Source of the DNA: Kiritimatiellia bacterium
Lineage (GTDB): Bacteria > Verrucomicrobiota > Kiritimatiellia > RFP12 > UBA1067
Assembly: GCA_016302985.1 (NCBI GenBank)
Contig: JAEDMN010000094.1
Coordinates: 1 to 11,550 of the forward strand
DNA length: 11,550 nt
Direction: 5' to 3'
The position numbers and the translations under genes are program-made. How positions within the stretch are numbered: position 1 is the stretch's first letter; every line of letters starts with the position of its first letter. Shown in pieces: positions 1-9,131 of this stretch. The notes under the pieces are model-generated. The model did not search any database. It was not told the origin of the DNA and saw nothing but the letters and a program-made list of their open reading frames with translations.

Positions 1-1119
<1,119 letters not shown>

Positions 1120-2451
1120 TTGAAGTGGTTCGTCTATAACTGCCTGTTCGCGGTCGCCTACCTGGCGATGCTGCCGTCCTTTCTGCTGCGCATGAAGCGG
1201 CGCGGTGGCTATCGGGCGCGCATGGGCGACCGCTTCGGGCGCTATCCCGCGGAGATCGCCGCGCGGTTCGCCGCCGGCGCGCGGCGGCCGGTCTGGATCC
1301 ATGCCGTCAGCGTGGGCGAGGTGCAGGTCGCGGTGCAGCTGATGAGGGCGATGCGGGAACGCGACGCGTCCGTGCGGTTCGTCTTCTCGACGACGTCCTC
1401 GACGGGCTGGAAGACGGCCGAGAACGAGCTCGCCCGCCTCGCGAAGGACGGTCTCGGCGGCCCCGACGACGTGCTGGTCTACAACCCGCTGGACTTCACC
1501 GGCTGCGTGCGGCGCGCACTGGACCGGATCGACCCCTGCGCGGTGATCCTCACCGAGACGGAGATCTGGCCGAACTTCATCCGCGCGGTCCGCCGCCGCG
1601 GCCTGCCGCTCTACCTCGTCAACGCGCGGGTCTCCGACCGCAGCGCGCCCCGCTACCGGAAGCTCCGGTGGTTCTTCGGCGAGGTGCTCCGCTGCTTCAC
1701 GAAGATCTACGCGCAGAGCGACCTCGACGCGCGCCGCCTCGCCGAGGCGGGGGCGGATCCGGCGGCCGTCGCCGTCACGGGGTCCTTCAAGTTCGACGTC
1801 GCGCGCCGCAATCCGGCGAAGGAGGCGGAGCTTGCGGCCTGGATCGGGGAGCCCGCGAACCGGTGCGTCCTGCTGGGCGGCAGCACCTGGCCCGGCGAGG
1901 ACGGGGTCCTGCTGCGCGTCTACGCCGAGCTCGTGCAGACGCACCCGGAGGCGACGCTCGTGCTCGCGCCGCGCCACTTCGAGAAGGCGGACGCCGTCGA
2001 GGCCAACATCCGCGCCGCCGGATTCGCCTGCGTCCGCCGCTCGCGCGGCGAGACGCCGCGCGGCGGCACGCCGCGCGAGGTCTTCCTCTGCGACACGACG
2101 GGCGAGATGATGGGGCTCTTCGGCATCTCCACGGTCGCGTTCGTCGGCAAGTCCCTCTGCGCCCACGGCAGTCAGAACATGATCGAGCCGTGCCTCTGCG
2201 GCAAGCCGACGGTCGTCGGACCCCACACCGAGAACTTCCGTCCCGTGATGAGCGACCTGCTCGCCGCGGAGGCGCTCGTCCAGGCCGCGGACGAGGAGGG
2301 CGTCAAGCGCGCGCTCCTGGCCTTCTTCGACGACCCCCGCGCCCGCGCCGCGCAGGGGGGCCGGGCGACGGCCGCCGTGCGGCGCCGCTGCGGCGTCGTC
2401 GGGCGGTGCGCGGACGAACTGCTGGCGGCGCTGGGAGGGGCTTGCGCATGA
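1120..2451 (+). CDS. waaA: 3-deoxy-D-manno-octulosonic acid (Kdo) transferase
   Basis: This inner-membrane glycosyltransferase moves Kdo from CMP-Kdo onto lipid A precursor, the first step of LPS inner-core assembly. It has 443 residues, near the usual family length of about 420. A hydrophobic N-terminal anchor (about 3-24) is followed by the conserved YRARMGDRFG block. The HAVSVGE motif carries Glu67, which aligns with the catalytic glutamate of characterised WaaA proteins. Other family blocks are TETEIWPN (145-152), NARVSDRS (168-175), GSFKFD (221-226), PRHFEK (284-289), DTTGEM (325-330) and GKSLCAHGSQNMIEP (343-357). The start is a TTG with no spacer after the gyrB TGA and no clear Shine-Dalgarno, suggesting re-initiation by ribosomes finishing gyrB. 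It is chosen because the anchor begins at residue 3. A 10-base direct repeat (2053-2062 and 2068-2077) encodes the TPRGGTPR loop. Single- versus multi-Kdo transfer cannot be decided from sequence. Confidence 0.95.
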   Translation: MKWFVYNCLFAVAYLAMLPSFLLRMKRRGGYRARMGDRFGRYPAEIAARFAAGARRPVWIHAVSVGEVQVAVQLMRAMRERDASVRFVFSTTSSTGWKTAENELARLAKDGLGGPDDVLVYNPLDFTGCVRRALDRIDPCAVILTETEIWPNFIRAVRRRGLPLYLVNARVSDRSAPRYRKLRWFFGEVLRCFTKIYAQSDLDARRLAEAGADPAAVAVTGSFKFDVARRNPAKEAELAAWIGEPANRCVLLGGSTWPGEDGVLLRVYAELVQTHPEATLVLAPRHFEKADAVEANIRAAGFACVRRSRGETPRGGTPREVFLCDTTGEMMGLFGISTVAFVGKSLCAHGSQNMIEPCLCGKPTVVGPHTENFRPVMSDLLAAEALVQAADEEGVKRALLAFFDDPRARAAQGGRATAAVRRRCGVVGRCADELLAALGGACA

Positions 2452-4304
2452 ACTGGGGCGTCTTCGACTATGCGGGCCGCACGGCCCTCGCGTACGCCGC
2501 GCTCGCGACGTCCGTCCTCGCCGTCCTGCTCGTGCTGGGCGTCTCCGCGTGGCTCGCGGTCCGGCGGCGCTGGATCCTGGCGGCGTTCCCGCTGCCCCTG
2601 CTGGCGTGCTGGGGGCTGCTTTGGGGCTTCGTCGGTCCCCGCCTCGACCATGCCTGGCTCTACCTCCAGGAGAACGCGAACCGCGGCTATGCGACCTATG
2701 CCGCGCTCACGTTCGCGACGGCGTTCCTCCCGCCGAGCGGGGGGCTGGGCCGCGGCGCCTTCGTCCATGTCGCGACCCGCGACTCGGGCTTCGCCAAGGG
2801 ACGTCCTTCGTCCGTGCGCCGCGCGGACGGGCATGTCTGGGAGACCTACGAGGACGAGGACTACCCGGGCGGCGTGACGGTCTTCGACGGCCGCCCCGTG
2901 GACACGGGCTTCCGCTTCCGCGAGACGCGCCTGCTCTCCTCGCTGATTCCGCTGTTCGAGATGCCCGTCGCGAAGACGGCGCGCGTCGTCGGCGACGAGG
3001 CGTGGCTCTACGGAAAGCCGCTGGCCGATGCCGGGCTCGCCCTGCTGGACGAGGCCGACGCGTCCCCCGCCGACATCCTGCTCGTCGCCCCTCGGCCCGA
3101 CTGGATCGCGGGCGCGGACACCCCGGACGCCGCCGGCTGGCGGCGCCTAAGCCGGGACCTGGCGAAGGGCGGCGTGGCGGCCCTGCGGCTCGACGCGCGC
3201 CTCCTGTCCCGCGCGCGGCTGAAAGGCGTCCTCGCGGACTTCCGCGCGGTCTTCCCGAACTACCGCCTCTGGTGCACGGGCCGCAGCGACTACGTGCTCG
3301 TCTCGGGCGGCAACCTCCTGCTGGACGAGATCCTCGCGCTCTTCGACAACCCGAAGGCCTATGCCGCCTTCGCCTCCGCGGGCGTCGTCTCGCCCGTCCA
3401 CGTCCTCGCCTGCTTCGTGGGCTCGGATGCCGAGGTCTGGCCAGCCCTGGCGGACCTGCCCGCGTTCGGTCACGCGCGCGCGGCCTGGACGGCGCCGCGG
3501 CTCGCCTTCTCCCCGCCGCCGACGAACCACCTCGCGGCGGTGCGCGCGCCGAACCTCACGCCCTACTACGTCCCCGAGACGCCCTGGTTGATGCGCGGGG
3601 TGGCGGATCCGGGCGTGTACGCGCTGCTGACGAACGGCGTCCGGAACGTCCAGGCCGCGCGCCGCGAGATCCTCGTCGGCTTCGACGCGGCGGAACGCGG
3701 CGCGGCCACCAACGCGCTTGAACACTGGTCCGCCGCGGCGAAGACCAATCCGCGCGACCCGCTGCTGCGCGGCCTCGCCGACTCCCTGGACCTGGAAGGG
3801 CGGCGCTACCTGCGCATCGGGAACGTCGGCGGCGCGCTCCGCTGCTACGAGAACCGGCTGCTCATCCGCCCCGACGACGTCGCGGCCGTCCACAACTTCG
3901 GCGTCTGCCTGAAGAAGTCCGGGCGCTTCGACGTCGCGTGCAGCGTCTTCGCCAAGGCCGTGAAGATGGACCCCCGCACCGACGAACACCGGTACGAGCT
4001 GGTCGAATGCTGCGCGGCCAGCCGCCGCGAGGACATCGCCTGCCGCCAGCTCGACGTACTCATGAAGCGCCATCCCGAGGACCCCGCGCTCAAGATGCGC
4101 GCCGCGCGCCTGCTGTGCCTGCGCGAGAACAGGACCCGCGACACCGCACGCGCGATCGAACTCGCCGAGGAGGCTGTCAGAATCACCGGCCGGAAAGACC
4201 CAGCCTACCTGTTGGCCCTCGCCGACGTCTACATCGAGTGCGGACGTACGCTCCAGGGCCTTGGACTCAAGAAGATGGTCAAGGAAAAGAGGTACGGAAA
4301 ATGA
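2448..4304 (+). CDS. Membrane-anchored, degenerate spermidine-synthase-like domain fused to TPR repeats
   Basis: A 618-residue protein of unknown function. Two N-terminal membrane helices are seen (about 12-38 and 42-62). Residues about 130-357 follow the order of spermidine synthase (aminopropyltransferase) landmarks: a hairpin ending VTVFDGRPVD, a helix leading to IPLF and a strand ARVVGDE. These are followed by ADILLVAPRPDW (208-219), LAKGGVAALRLD (238-249), FRAVFPNYRLW (265-275) and WTAPRLAFSPP (347-357, where active enzymes have a TDDxPxLEF-like segment). The glycine-rich SAM-binding loop and catalytic aspartates are not recognisable, and the stretch between the first strand and ADILLV is shortened, so catalysis seems unlikely. 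The C-terminus (about 420-610) holds TPR-like helical repeats such as YLRIGNVGGALRCYENRLLI. The ATG overlaps the waaA stop (ATGA) with GGGAGGGG seven bases upstream. The stop overlaps the following lipoprotein start. The spermidine-synthase assignment rests on motif order only. Confidence 0.88.
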   Translation: MNWGVFDYAGRTALAYAALATSVLAVLLVLGVSAWLAVRRRWILAAFPLPLLACWGLLWGFVGPRLDHAWLYLQENANRGYATYAALTFATAFLPPSGGLGRGAFVHVATRDSGFAKGRPSSVRRADGHVWETYEDEDYPGGVTVFDGRPVDTGFRFRETRLLSSLIPLFEMPVAKTARVVGDEAWLYGKPLADAGLALLDEADASPADILLVAPRPDWIAGADTPDAAGWRRLSRDLAKGGVAALRLDARLLSRARLKGVLADFRAVFPNYRLWCTGRSDYVLVSGGNLLLDEILALFDNPKAYAAFASAGVVSPVHVLACFVGSDAEVWPALADLPAFGHARAAWTAPRLAFSPPPTNHLAAVRAPNLTPYYVPETPWLMRGVADPGVYALLTNGVRNVQAARREILVGFDAAERGAATNALEHWSAAAKTNPRDPLLRGLADSLDLEGRRYLRIGNVGGALRCYENRLLIRPDDVAAVHNFGVCLKKSGRFDVACSVFAKAVKMDPRTDEHRYELVECCAASRREDIACRQLDVLMKRHPEDPALKMRAARLLCLRENRTRDTARAIELAEEAVRITGRKDPAYLLALADVYIECGRTLQGLGLKKMVKEKRYGK

Positions 4305-5008
4305 ATGCCAGGAAAGCCGCGTTTCTCCTCCCCTGCGCGCTGCTGGCCGGCTGCTTCACGCTGAAGCAGACCCCGATGCCGCAGGTCGAGATGTCCCGTG
4401 CGCCGCAGGGGGCGGACGTCAAGGTCGCCGTCTCCGGCTTCGCCGCGACGATCACGGACTACATCCCCGTGTACGGCCACCAGACCGTGTACGTCGACCA
4501 CGGCCCGTACTACGGCCGTCACGGGTTCCGCTACTGGGGCGGCGGCCACTACGAGACCGTGACCTCCTCGACGATGGTCCCCCAGGTGCGGGCCAGCGAC
4601 GCCTTCGTCACCCGGGCGCAGAACCTGCTGGAGGATGCCGGCTTCCTCGTCCGCGCCCCGCAGCCGGACTACACGCTGGACGTGACGTTCGAAGGTCCGT
4701 TCGTGCGCGACGACGAGCGCGCCGTCGAGTTCGCCTGGCTCCTCTGCTCGGTGCTCTCCGCCGAATACTCCACCCAGACGTGGACGGCCAGGCTTCGCAT
4801 CTACGACGCGAAGACGGGCCGCGTCGCGTTCACGCGCGCGTACGCGCAGAAGTACGAGGACTGCGCCTGGTCGCCGCTCTTCTTCGTCGGCCTCGCGGGC
4901 CGCACGGAGAACTCCTTCAATTTCATGCAGAGCTGGTGCCTCACCGCTCTGACCGACCGCACGGTCTCCGACGCGACCGCCTTCCTCGCGCAGAACGCGA
5001 GGAAGTAG
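4301..5008 (+). CDS. Hypothetical lipoprotein
   Basis: A 235-residue exported protein of unknown function. The N-terminus is a lipoprotein signal peptide: basic Arg4/Lys5, a hydrophobic core, then the lipobox LLAGC with Cys18 as the predicted acylated residue. Phe at +2 gives no inner-membrane retention signal, so an outer-membrane location is likely. Residues 54-85 are rich in Tyr, Gly and His (for example YYGRHGFRYWGGGHY), possibly a surface or metal-binding loop. The rest looks like an alpha/beta domain with TLDVTFEGP, TARLRIYDAKTGR and a hydrophobic WSPLFFVGLAG segment. I do not recognise the family. The start codon overlaps the stop of the preceding TPR gene (ATGA), with AGAGG eight bases upstream. 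This implies coupled synthesis with that membrane protein and perhaps a shared envelope role. Confidence 0.88.
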   Translation: MNARKAAFLLPCALLAGCFTLKQTPMPQVEMSRAPQGADVKVAVSGFAATITDYIPVYGHQTVYVDHGPYYGRHGFRYWGGGHYETVTSSTMVPQVRASDAFVTRAQNLLEDAGFLVRAPQPDYTLDVTFEGPFVRDDERAVEFAWLLCSVLSAEYSTQTWTARLRIYDAKTGRVAFTRAYAQKYEDCAWSPLFFVGLAGRTENSFNFMQSWCLTALTDRTVSDATAFLAQNARK

Positions 5009-5063
5009 CGCGCCCGGACCGCCACGCGACTGAACGACAAAGAGAGGAACCAAAGGGAACGAC

Positions 5064-6674
5064 ATGGCAGGTGAATATCAGTTTTCGCTGATCGACGTGA
5101 CGAAGCAGCAGGGCACGAAGACGATCCTCAAGGACGTCTGCCTGAGCTTCTTCTACGGGGCGCACATCGGCGTAATCGGCGGAAACGGCGCCGGCAAGAG
5201 CTCGCTGCTCAAGATCCTCGCGGGGATCGACAAGGACATCATCGGCACCTGCCAGGTGGCGAAGGGCACCCGCGTCGGCTACCTGCCGCAGGAGCCCGAG
5301 CTGGACGACACCAAGACGGTCGGCGAGGTCGTCGAGGAGGGCGTGGCCGAAGCGAAGGCCATGGTCGAACGCTACGAGGACCTCTGCTGCGAGCTTGACG
5401 ACCCGAAGAAGGCCGCCGAGATGGAGCGCCTGCAGGAGATCATCGACGCGAAGGACCTCTGGAACGTCGACCACAAGGTCGAGATGGCGATGGCGGACAT
5501 GGGCTGCCCGCCCGCCGACCAGCCCGTGAAGGTGCTCTCCGGCGGCGAGCGCCGCCGCGTCGCCATCGCGCGCCTCCTCCTCCAGGAACCCGACGTCCTG
5601 CTGCTCGACGAACCGACGAACCACCTCGACGCCGAGACCACGTTCCGCCTCGAGGCCTACCTCAAGGACTTCAAGGGCACGCTGATCGTCGTCACGCACG
5701 ACCGCTACTTCCTGAGCGACGTGACGGACTGGATTCTCGAGCTCGACCACGGCCTCTGCTACCCCTACAAGGGCAACTACGAGGAGTGGCTGAAGCAGAA
5801 GGAGGCGATGCTCGCCCGCGAGGCGAAGGCCGAGAAGAGCCGCCAGAAGCTCATCGAGAACGAGCTCAAGTGGATCCAGACCAACCCGAGCGGCCGCCAC
5901 TCGAAGTCCCAGGCCCGCGTCAAGCGCTACGAGGAGCTGCAGAGCCAGGCCGTCAACACGCGCGAGGACGACCTCGTCATCCACATCCCGCCGGGGCCCC
6001 GGCTGGGCGACCTCGTCGTCCGCGCCGAACACGTCAAGATGGCCTTCGGCGACCGCGTGCTGTACTCGGACCTCAGCTTCGACCTGCCGCGCGGCGGCAT
6101 CGTCGGCGTCATCGGTGCGAACGGCGCCGGCAAGACGACGCTTTTCAAGCTCATCACCGGCGCGCTCAAGCCGGTCGAGGGCACGCTCACGGTCGGCGAG
6201 ACCGTCAAGCTCAGCTACGTCGACCAGACGCGCAGCGAGCTGCAGCCCGACCAGACGGTCTACGAGGCCATCACCGGCGGCGGCGAGTACGTGCGGCTCG
6301 CGGGCGAGGCGATGATGAACGGCCGCGCCTACTGCAGCCGCTTCAACTTCCGCGGCGCGGAGCAGCAGAAGAAGGTCGGCGTCCTCTCGGGCGGCGAACG
6401 CAACCGCGTGCATCTCGCGAAGCTCCTCACCTCCGGCGGCAACCTCCTGCTGCTCGACGAACCGACGAACGACCTCGACGTCGCCACGCTCCGCTCCCTC
6501 GAGGAGGGGCTCGAGGAGTTCGGCGGCTGCGTGATGGTGGTCAGCCACGACCGCTGGTTCCTCGACCGCATCGCGACCCACATCCTCGCGTTCGAGCCCG
6601 GAGGAAAGACGACCTGGTTCGAAGGCGGCTACTCCGAGTACCACGAAATGGTCGAGCGCCGCCGCGGGAAGTAG
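5064..6674 (+). CDS. ettA: ABC-F ATPase, energy-dependent translational throttle protein EttA
   Basis: A soluble ABC-F protein that binds the ribosomal E site and couples ATP hydrolysis to early elongation in characterised EttA. It has 536 residues against about 555 in E. coli, with no membrane domain. ABC domain 1 has Walker A GGNGAGKS (39-46), signature LSGGE (158-162) and Walker B LLLDEP with Glu183. ABC domain 2 has Walker A GANGAGKT (351-358), signature LSGGE (441-445) and Walker B with Glu466. The inter-domain linker contains YKGNYEEWLKQKEAML (235-250) and WIQTNPSGRHSKSQAR (270-285). This linker and the GGIVGVIGANGAGKTTLF block favour EttA over the Uup, YheS or antibiotic-resistance subfamilies. 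The start is supported by AAAGGG (5052-5057), six bases before ATG. It lies 55 bases after the lipoprotein gene with no visible terminator, so it may be read from the upstream run. Confidence 0.96.
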   Translation: MAGEYQFSLIDVTKQQGTKTILKDVCLSFFYGAHIGVIGGNGAGKSSLLKILAGIDKDIIGTCQVAKGTRVGYLPQEPELDDTKTVGEVVEEGVAEAKAMVERYEDLCCELDDPKKAAEMERLQEIIDAKDLWNVDHKVEMAMADMGCPPADQPVKVLSGGERRRVAIARLLLQEPDVLLLDEPTNHLDAETTFRLEAYLKDFKGTLIVVTHDRYFLSDVTDWILELDHGLCYPYKGNYEEWLKQKEAMLAREAKAEKSRQKLIENELKWIQTNPSGRHSKSQARVKRYEELQSQAVNTREDDLVIHIPPGPRLGDLVVRAEHVKMAFGDRVLYSDLSFDLPRGGIVGVIGANGAGKTTLFKLITGALKPVEGTLTVGETVKLSYVDQTRSELQPDQTVYEAITGGGEYVRLAGEAMMNGRAYCSRFNFRGAEQQKKVGVLSGGERNRVHLAKLLTSGGNLLLLDEPTNDLDVATLRSLEEGLEEFGGCVMVVSHDRWFLDRIATHILAFEPGGKTTWFEGGYSEYHEMVERRRGK

Positions 6675-6693
6675 GTGGCGGAAAGGCGGGAAC

Positions 6694-7005
6694 ATGAAGG
6701 AAAGCGTCTGGAACTGGTTGACCGAGCAGGTCGGGTCGGATGACCCGGACCTGCTGCGGACCCTCTACGACGACTACCGCGCCACGGTCGACGAGCAGCT
6801 GGAGCAGGCGCGCCGCGACCTGCTCGCGGGCGACTTCGCGGGCCTCGACCGCACCGCGCACGCGCTGAAGGGCGCCGCGCTCACGGTCGGGGACCAGGAA
6901 ATGCTGGCGGAGGTGCTGGCGATGCGCGACGCCGCCAAGGCCTCCGACGGCTTGAACGCCACGGCGGCTGCGGACCGGATCGCCGCGCTGTCGGCGGCCC
7001 TTTGA
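6694..7005 (+). CDS. Stand-alone Hpt (histidine phosphotransfer) domain protein
   Basis: A 103-residue, all-helical protein consisting of a single Hpt domain. The diagnostic segment is TAHALKGAALTVG, with His56 as the predicted phosphoryl-accepting histidine in the HxLKG context. The flanking helices (LLRTLYDDYRATVDEQLEQARRDL before, EMLAEVLAMRDAA after) fit the four-helix bundle. Such proteins relay phosphate between a hybrid histidine kinase and a response regulator in the cytoplasm. No kinase or receiver domain is encoded within this window, so its partners must be elsewhere. It sits 19 bases after ettA with a purine-rich stretch (6680-6690) before the ATG and no terminator, so it is probably co-transcribed. 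A catalytically inert Hpt-like bundle cannot be excluded, but the histidine and its context are intact. Confidence 0.85.
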   Translation: MKESVWNWLTEQVGSDDPDLLRTLYDDYRATVDEQLEQARRDLLAGDFAGLDRTAHALKGAALTVGDQEMLAEVLAMRDAAKASDGLNATAAADRIAALSAAL

Positions 7006-7020
7006 TTGTCAACCACGAAG

Positions 7021-7036
7021 CCGCCCCGTCGGGCGG
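7021..7036. repeat. GC-rich hairpin between hpt and the glycosidase gene
   Basis: CCGCCC (7021-7026) and GGGCGG (7031-7036) form a perfect 6-bp stem around a CGTC loop, just upstream of the GAGGAGGG ribosome binding site. No T-run follows, so it is not a standard rho-independent terminator. It could be an RNA structure affecting translation or RNA processing, or chance in GC-rich DNA. Confidence 0.4.
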
Positions 7037-7040
7037 AGGG

Positions 7041-7048
7041 GAGGAGGG
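7041..7048 (+). promoter_or_regulatory. Ribosome binding site that sets the start of the glycosidase-like gene
   Basis: GAGGAGGG lies seven bases before ATG 7056. The frame is open further upstream to a TTG at 7002, and a GTG lies at 7050. Only the ATG has correct spacing, and only it places the signal peptide at the N-terminus. Confidence 0.75.
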
Positions 7049-7055
7049 TGTGCGC

Positions 7056-9131
7056 ATGCGGGTACGAGGTTGGGGCGCGCTGCTGGGCGCGGTGGCGATG
7101 ATGGGTGCGACGGCGTTCGGCGGGGACGGTCCGCAGACGAGCTGGGTCCTGAACCGCGGCCCCGACGGCGCGCGCGTCTGCGTGGCCGGCGGTGTCGCGA
7201 CGCGCGAGCTGGGCCTCCTGTCGGTCCGCGCGACGACGCATGACGTCCAGCTCTTCCTGCCCGAGACGGACGACTTCCGCGCGGAGGAGCGCCCGTACTT
7301 CGCCATCCGCTACCGCATCCGCACGGATCGCGCGGTCGGCGGGCTCTTCTTCACGACCGGCTCGCTGACGCGCCTCTGCGACCGGTCCTTCACCCCGTTC
7401 CCGATCGTCGGCGACGGGACCTGGCGCCAGGCCGTCGTCGACATGCGGAAGTCTCCGCATGGCGAATGGAAGGGCGTCGTCACCTCGTTCCGCCTCGACC
7501 CCGTCAATCCCAGCGCGGACGGCGACGCGGTCGAGGTCTCCCGCCTGGGCTTCTTCCCCGATCCTGCGGCCTGCGAGCGGTTCCTCGCCGCCGCGGACGA
7601 CACGCCCGACTACGGCGCGGAGACCTTTCTCGACGGCCCGGGCTACCGCTGCCGCATCCCCGGCGGCACGCTCGCGGACGGTTGGCGCCGCGTGGACTAC
7701 GCGCTCGCCTCCACCAACGTGCCGGCCGGCGACGGCGTGCTCACGGTCTGCAGGGACGGAACGCCCGTCCCCGCCGCGGTGTCGCCGCGCGGCGCCGCGC
7801 TCTATGTCGCGGACGCCCCCGGACGCTATGAGCTGAAGCGCGTGCGTCCGGACGCCGTGCGCCCCTACGGCGTCGCCCCCGTCCCGCAGTGGGACCGCGC
7901 GCGTTTCCAGATCGGCGCCTACTGCCTGAATCCGCCTTCCGTCCGCACGCGCGAAGTCATCCGCGACATCCGCGCCTGCGGCATCGACTTCATCGTCGGC
8001 GTCCCCGTGACGGACGTCCGCGCGCTCGACTTCTTCGCGGAGGCGGGCGTGGGCGTCGTCGCCACCGCCGCGTTCCCGGGCTGGTGGGGCGGCGACGGCA
8101 GTCGCGCCGGGAAGATGAAGGACGACTGCCCGCTTGCGGCCTACCGGGCCTGCGCGCGGAAGTTCCGCGACCACCCGGCCCTGATCGCGGCGGACATCGG
8201 CGACGAGCCGTCCGCCCTCGACTTCCCGCACTACGGCGCCGTCGTGCGGCAGATCCAGGCGGACCTCCCCGGTCTGCCGCTCTACCTCAACCTCTATCCG
8301 AACTACGCCTCCGTCGCGGAGAATTCCGGACGGCAGACGTTCAACCAGCTCGGCACGCCGACCTACCTCGAGCACGTCGCGCGCTACGCCGCGGACGTCC
8401 CGCTTCCCTATCTCTCCTACGACTTCTACCCGTACATGAACGCGGACGGGGTCAACGACCGCTTCCGGCTCAAGATGTACGACAACTTCCGCATCGTCGC
8501 GGACAGCTGCCGCGCGACCGGCCGCGACTTCTGGTACATCCCCCAGGTCAACTCGCGCTACGCCGACCTCCACATGACCGAGAACACGCTCCGCTTCCAG
8601 GCCCACGCGGCGATGGCCTTCGGCGCCGTCTCGATCACCTGGGGCTGCTACACGCCCGGCTGGTGGACGAACAACGTGATCCGCGCCGACGGCACGCCGA
8701 ACGTCGAATACGGCCGCCTGCAGAAGGTGAACGGCGAACTGCGCCGCCTCGGCGAGCCGTTCATGCGCTACCGCAATCTGGCCACGCACTTCGTCGGCTT
8801 CCCGGCGTCGGAGAAGCTGGACACTGTCGGCATCGCCGTCGCCGACCGCCTCGCGGCCGCGGGCTTCGCGGACCTCGCGGCGGCGGACGGCGCCCCGCTG
8901 CTCGTGGGCGAGATGGCCGCGCGCGACGGTTCCGCCGGCCGCGCGCTGTTCGTGCTCGCGGCGGACGACATGTACGACCGCCATCCCGCGACGCACCGGG
9001 TGCGCTTCCGGTCCTCCCGCCCCGTGCGCGCGTGCGGCGGCAACGGCCCCGTGGCGGTCGCGGACGAGGGCGCGGGCGTCCTTTCCGTGCCGCTCGCCTC
9101 GAATGCGGCCGTGCTGCTCGTCGCGGAATGA
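7056..9131 (+). CDS. Exported TIM-barrel glycoside-hydrolase-like protein with N-terminal beta-sandwich domain
   Basis: A 691-residue secreted or periplasmic protein. Residues 1 to about 20 form a signal peptide (basic RVR, hydrophobic core, a possible cut after GATA). Residues about 37-181 look like a jelly-roll, carbohydrate-binding-like domain (VGDGTWRQAVVDM, SFRLDP). A second short beta region spans about 190-265. Residues about 283-570 read as a (beta/alpha)8 barrel of the clan GH-A kind. Strand 4 ends LIAADIGDEPS, with Glu384 a candidate acid/base. Later strands are LYLNLYPNY, PYLSYDFYP (Asp456), FWYIPQ and SITWGCY. Where clan GH-A enzymes carry the strand-7 nucleophile glutamate, this sequence has Gln497 (YIPQVNS), so the mechanism is uncertain. 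The C-terminus (about 575-691) resembles the beta domain that caps such enzymes. I cannot assign a CAZy family or substrate. It follows hpt by 50 bases. Confidence 0.85.
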   Translation: MRVRGWGALLGAVAMMGATAFGGDGPQTSWVLNRGPDGARVCVAGGVATRELGLLSVRATTHDVQLFLPETDDFRAEERPYFAIRYRIRTDRAVGGLFFTTGSLTRLCDRSFTPFPIVGDGTWRQAVVDMRKSPHGEWKGVVTSFRLDPVNPSADGDAVEVSRLGFFPDPAACERFLAAADDTPDYGAETFLDGPGYRCRIPGGTLADGWRRVDYALASTNVPAGDGVLTVCRDGTPVPAAVSPRGAALYVADAPGRYELKRVRPDAVRPYGVAPVPQWDRARFQIGAYCLNPPSVRTREVIRDIRACGIDFIVGVPVTDVRALDFFAEAGVGVVATAAFPGWWGGDGSRAGKMKDDCPLAAYRACARKFRDHPALIAADIGDEPSALDFPHYGAVVRQIQADLPGLPLYLNLYPNYASVAENSGRQTFNQLGTPTYLEHVARYAADVPLPYLSYDFYPYMNADGVNDRFRLKMYDNFRIVADSCRATGRDFWYIPQVNSRYADLHMTENTLRFQAHAAMAFGAVSITWGCYTPGWWTNNVIRADGTPNVEYGRLQKVNGELRRLGEPFMRYRNLATHFVGFPASEKLDTVGIAVADRLAAAGFADLAAADGAPLLVGEMAARDGSAGRALFVLAADDMYDRHPATHRVRFRSSRPVRACGGNGPVAVADEGAGVLSVPLASNAAVLLVAE

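Noticed and set aside
1668..2447. Upstream extension of the spermidine-synthase-like/TPR frame inside waaA
   Set aside because: The extension is Arg/Ala/Gly-rich with no domain and overlaps conserved waaA coding sequence. ATG 2448 has a Shine-Dalgarno and starts just before the first membrane helix.
3938..4300. Upstream extension of the lipoprotein frame inside the TPR region
   Set aside because: ATG 4301 begins a complete signal peptide with a lipobox; the extension would bury it.
4941..6695. Antisense open frame of about 584 codons opposite ettA
   Set aside because: It is the reverse reading of a confidently assigned ABC-F gene. The low-complexity Leu/Val/Ala/Asp/Arg composition is a GC-rich shadow.
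7002..7055. TTG start of the glycosidase-like gene overlapping the hpt stop
   Set aside because: It would put 18 polar residues ahead of the signal peptide and has no ribosome binding site, while ATG 7056 has one with correct spacing.
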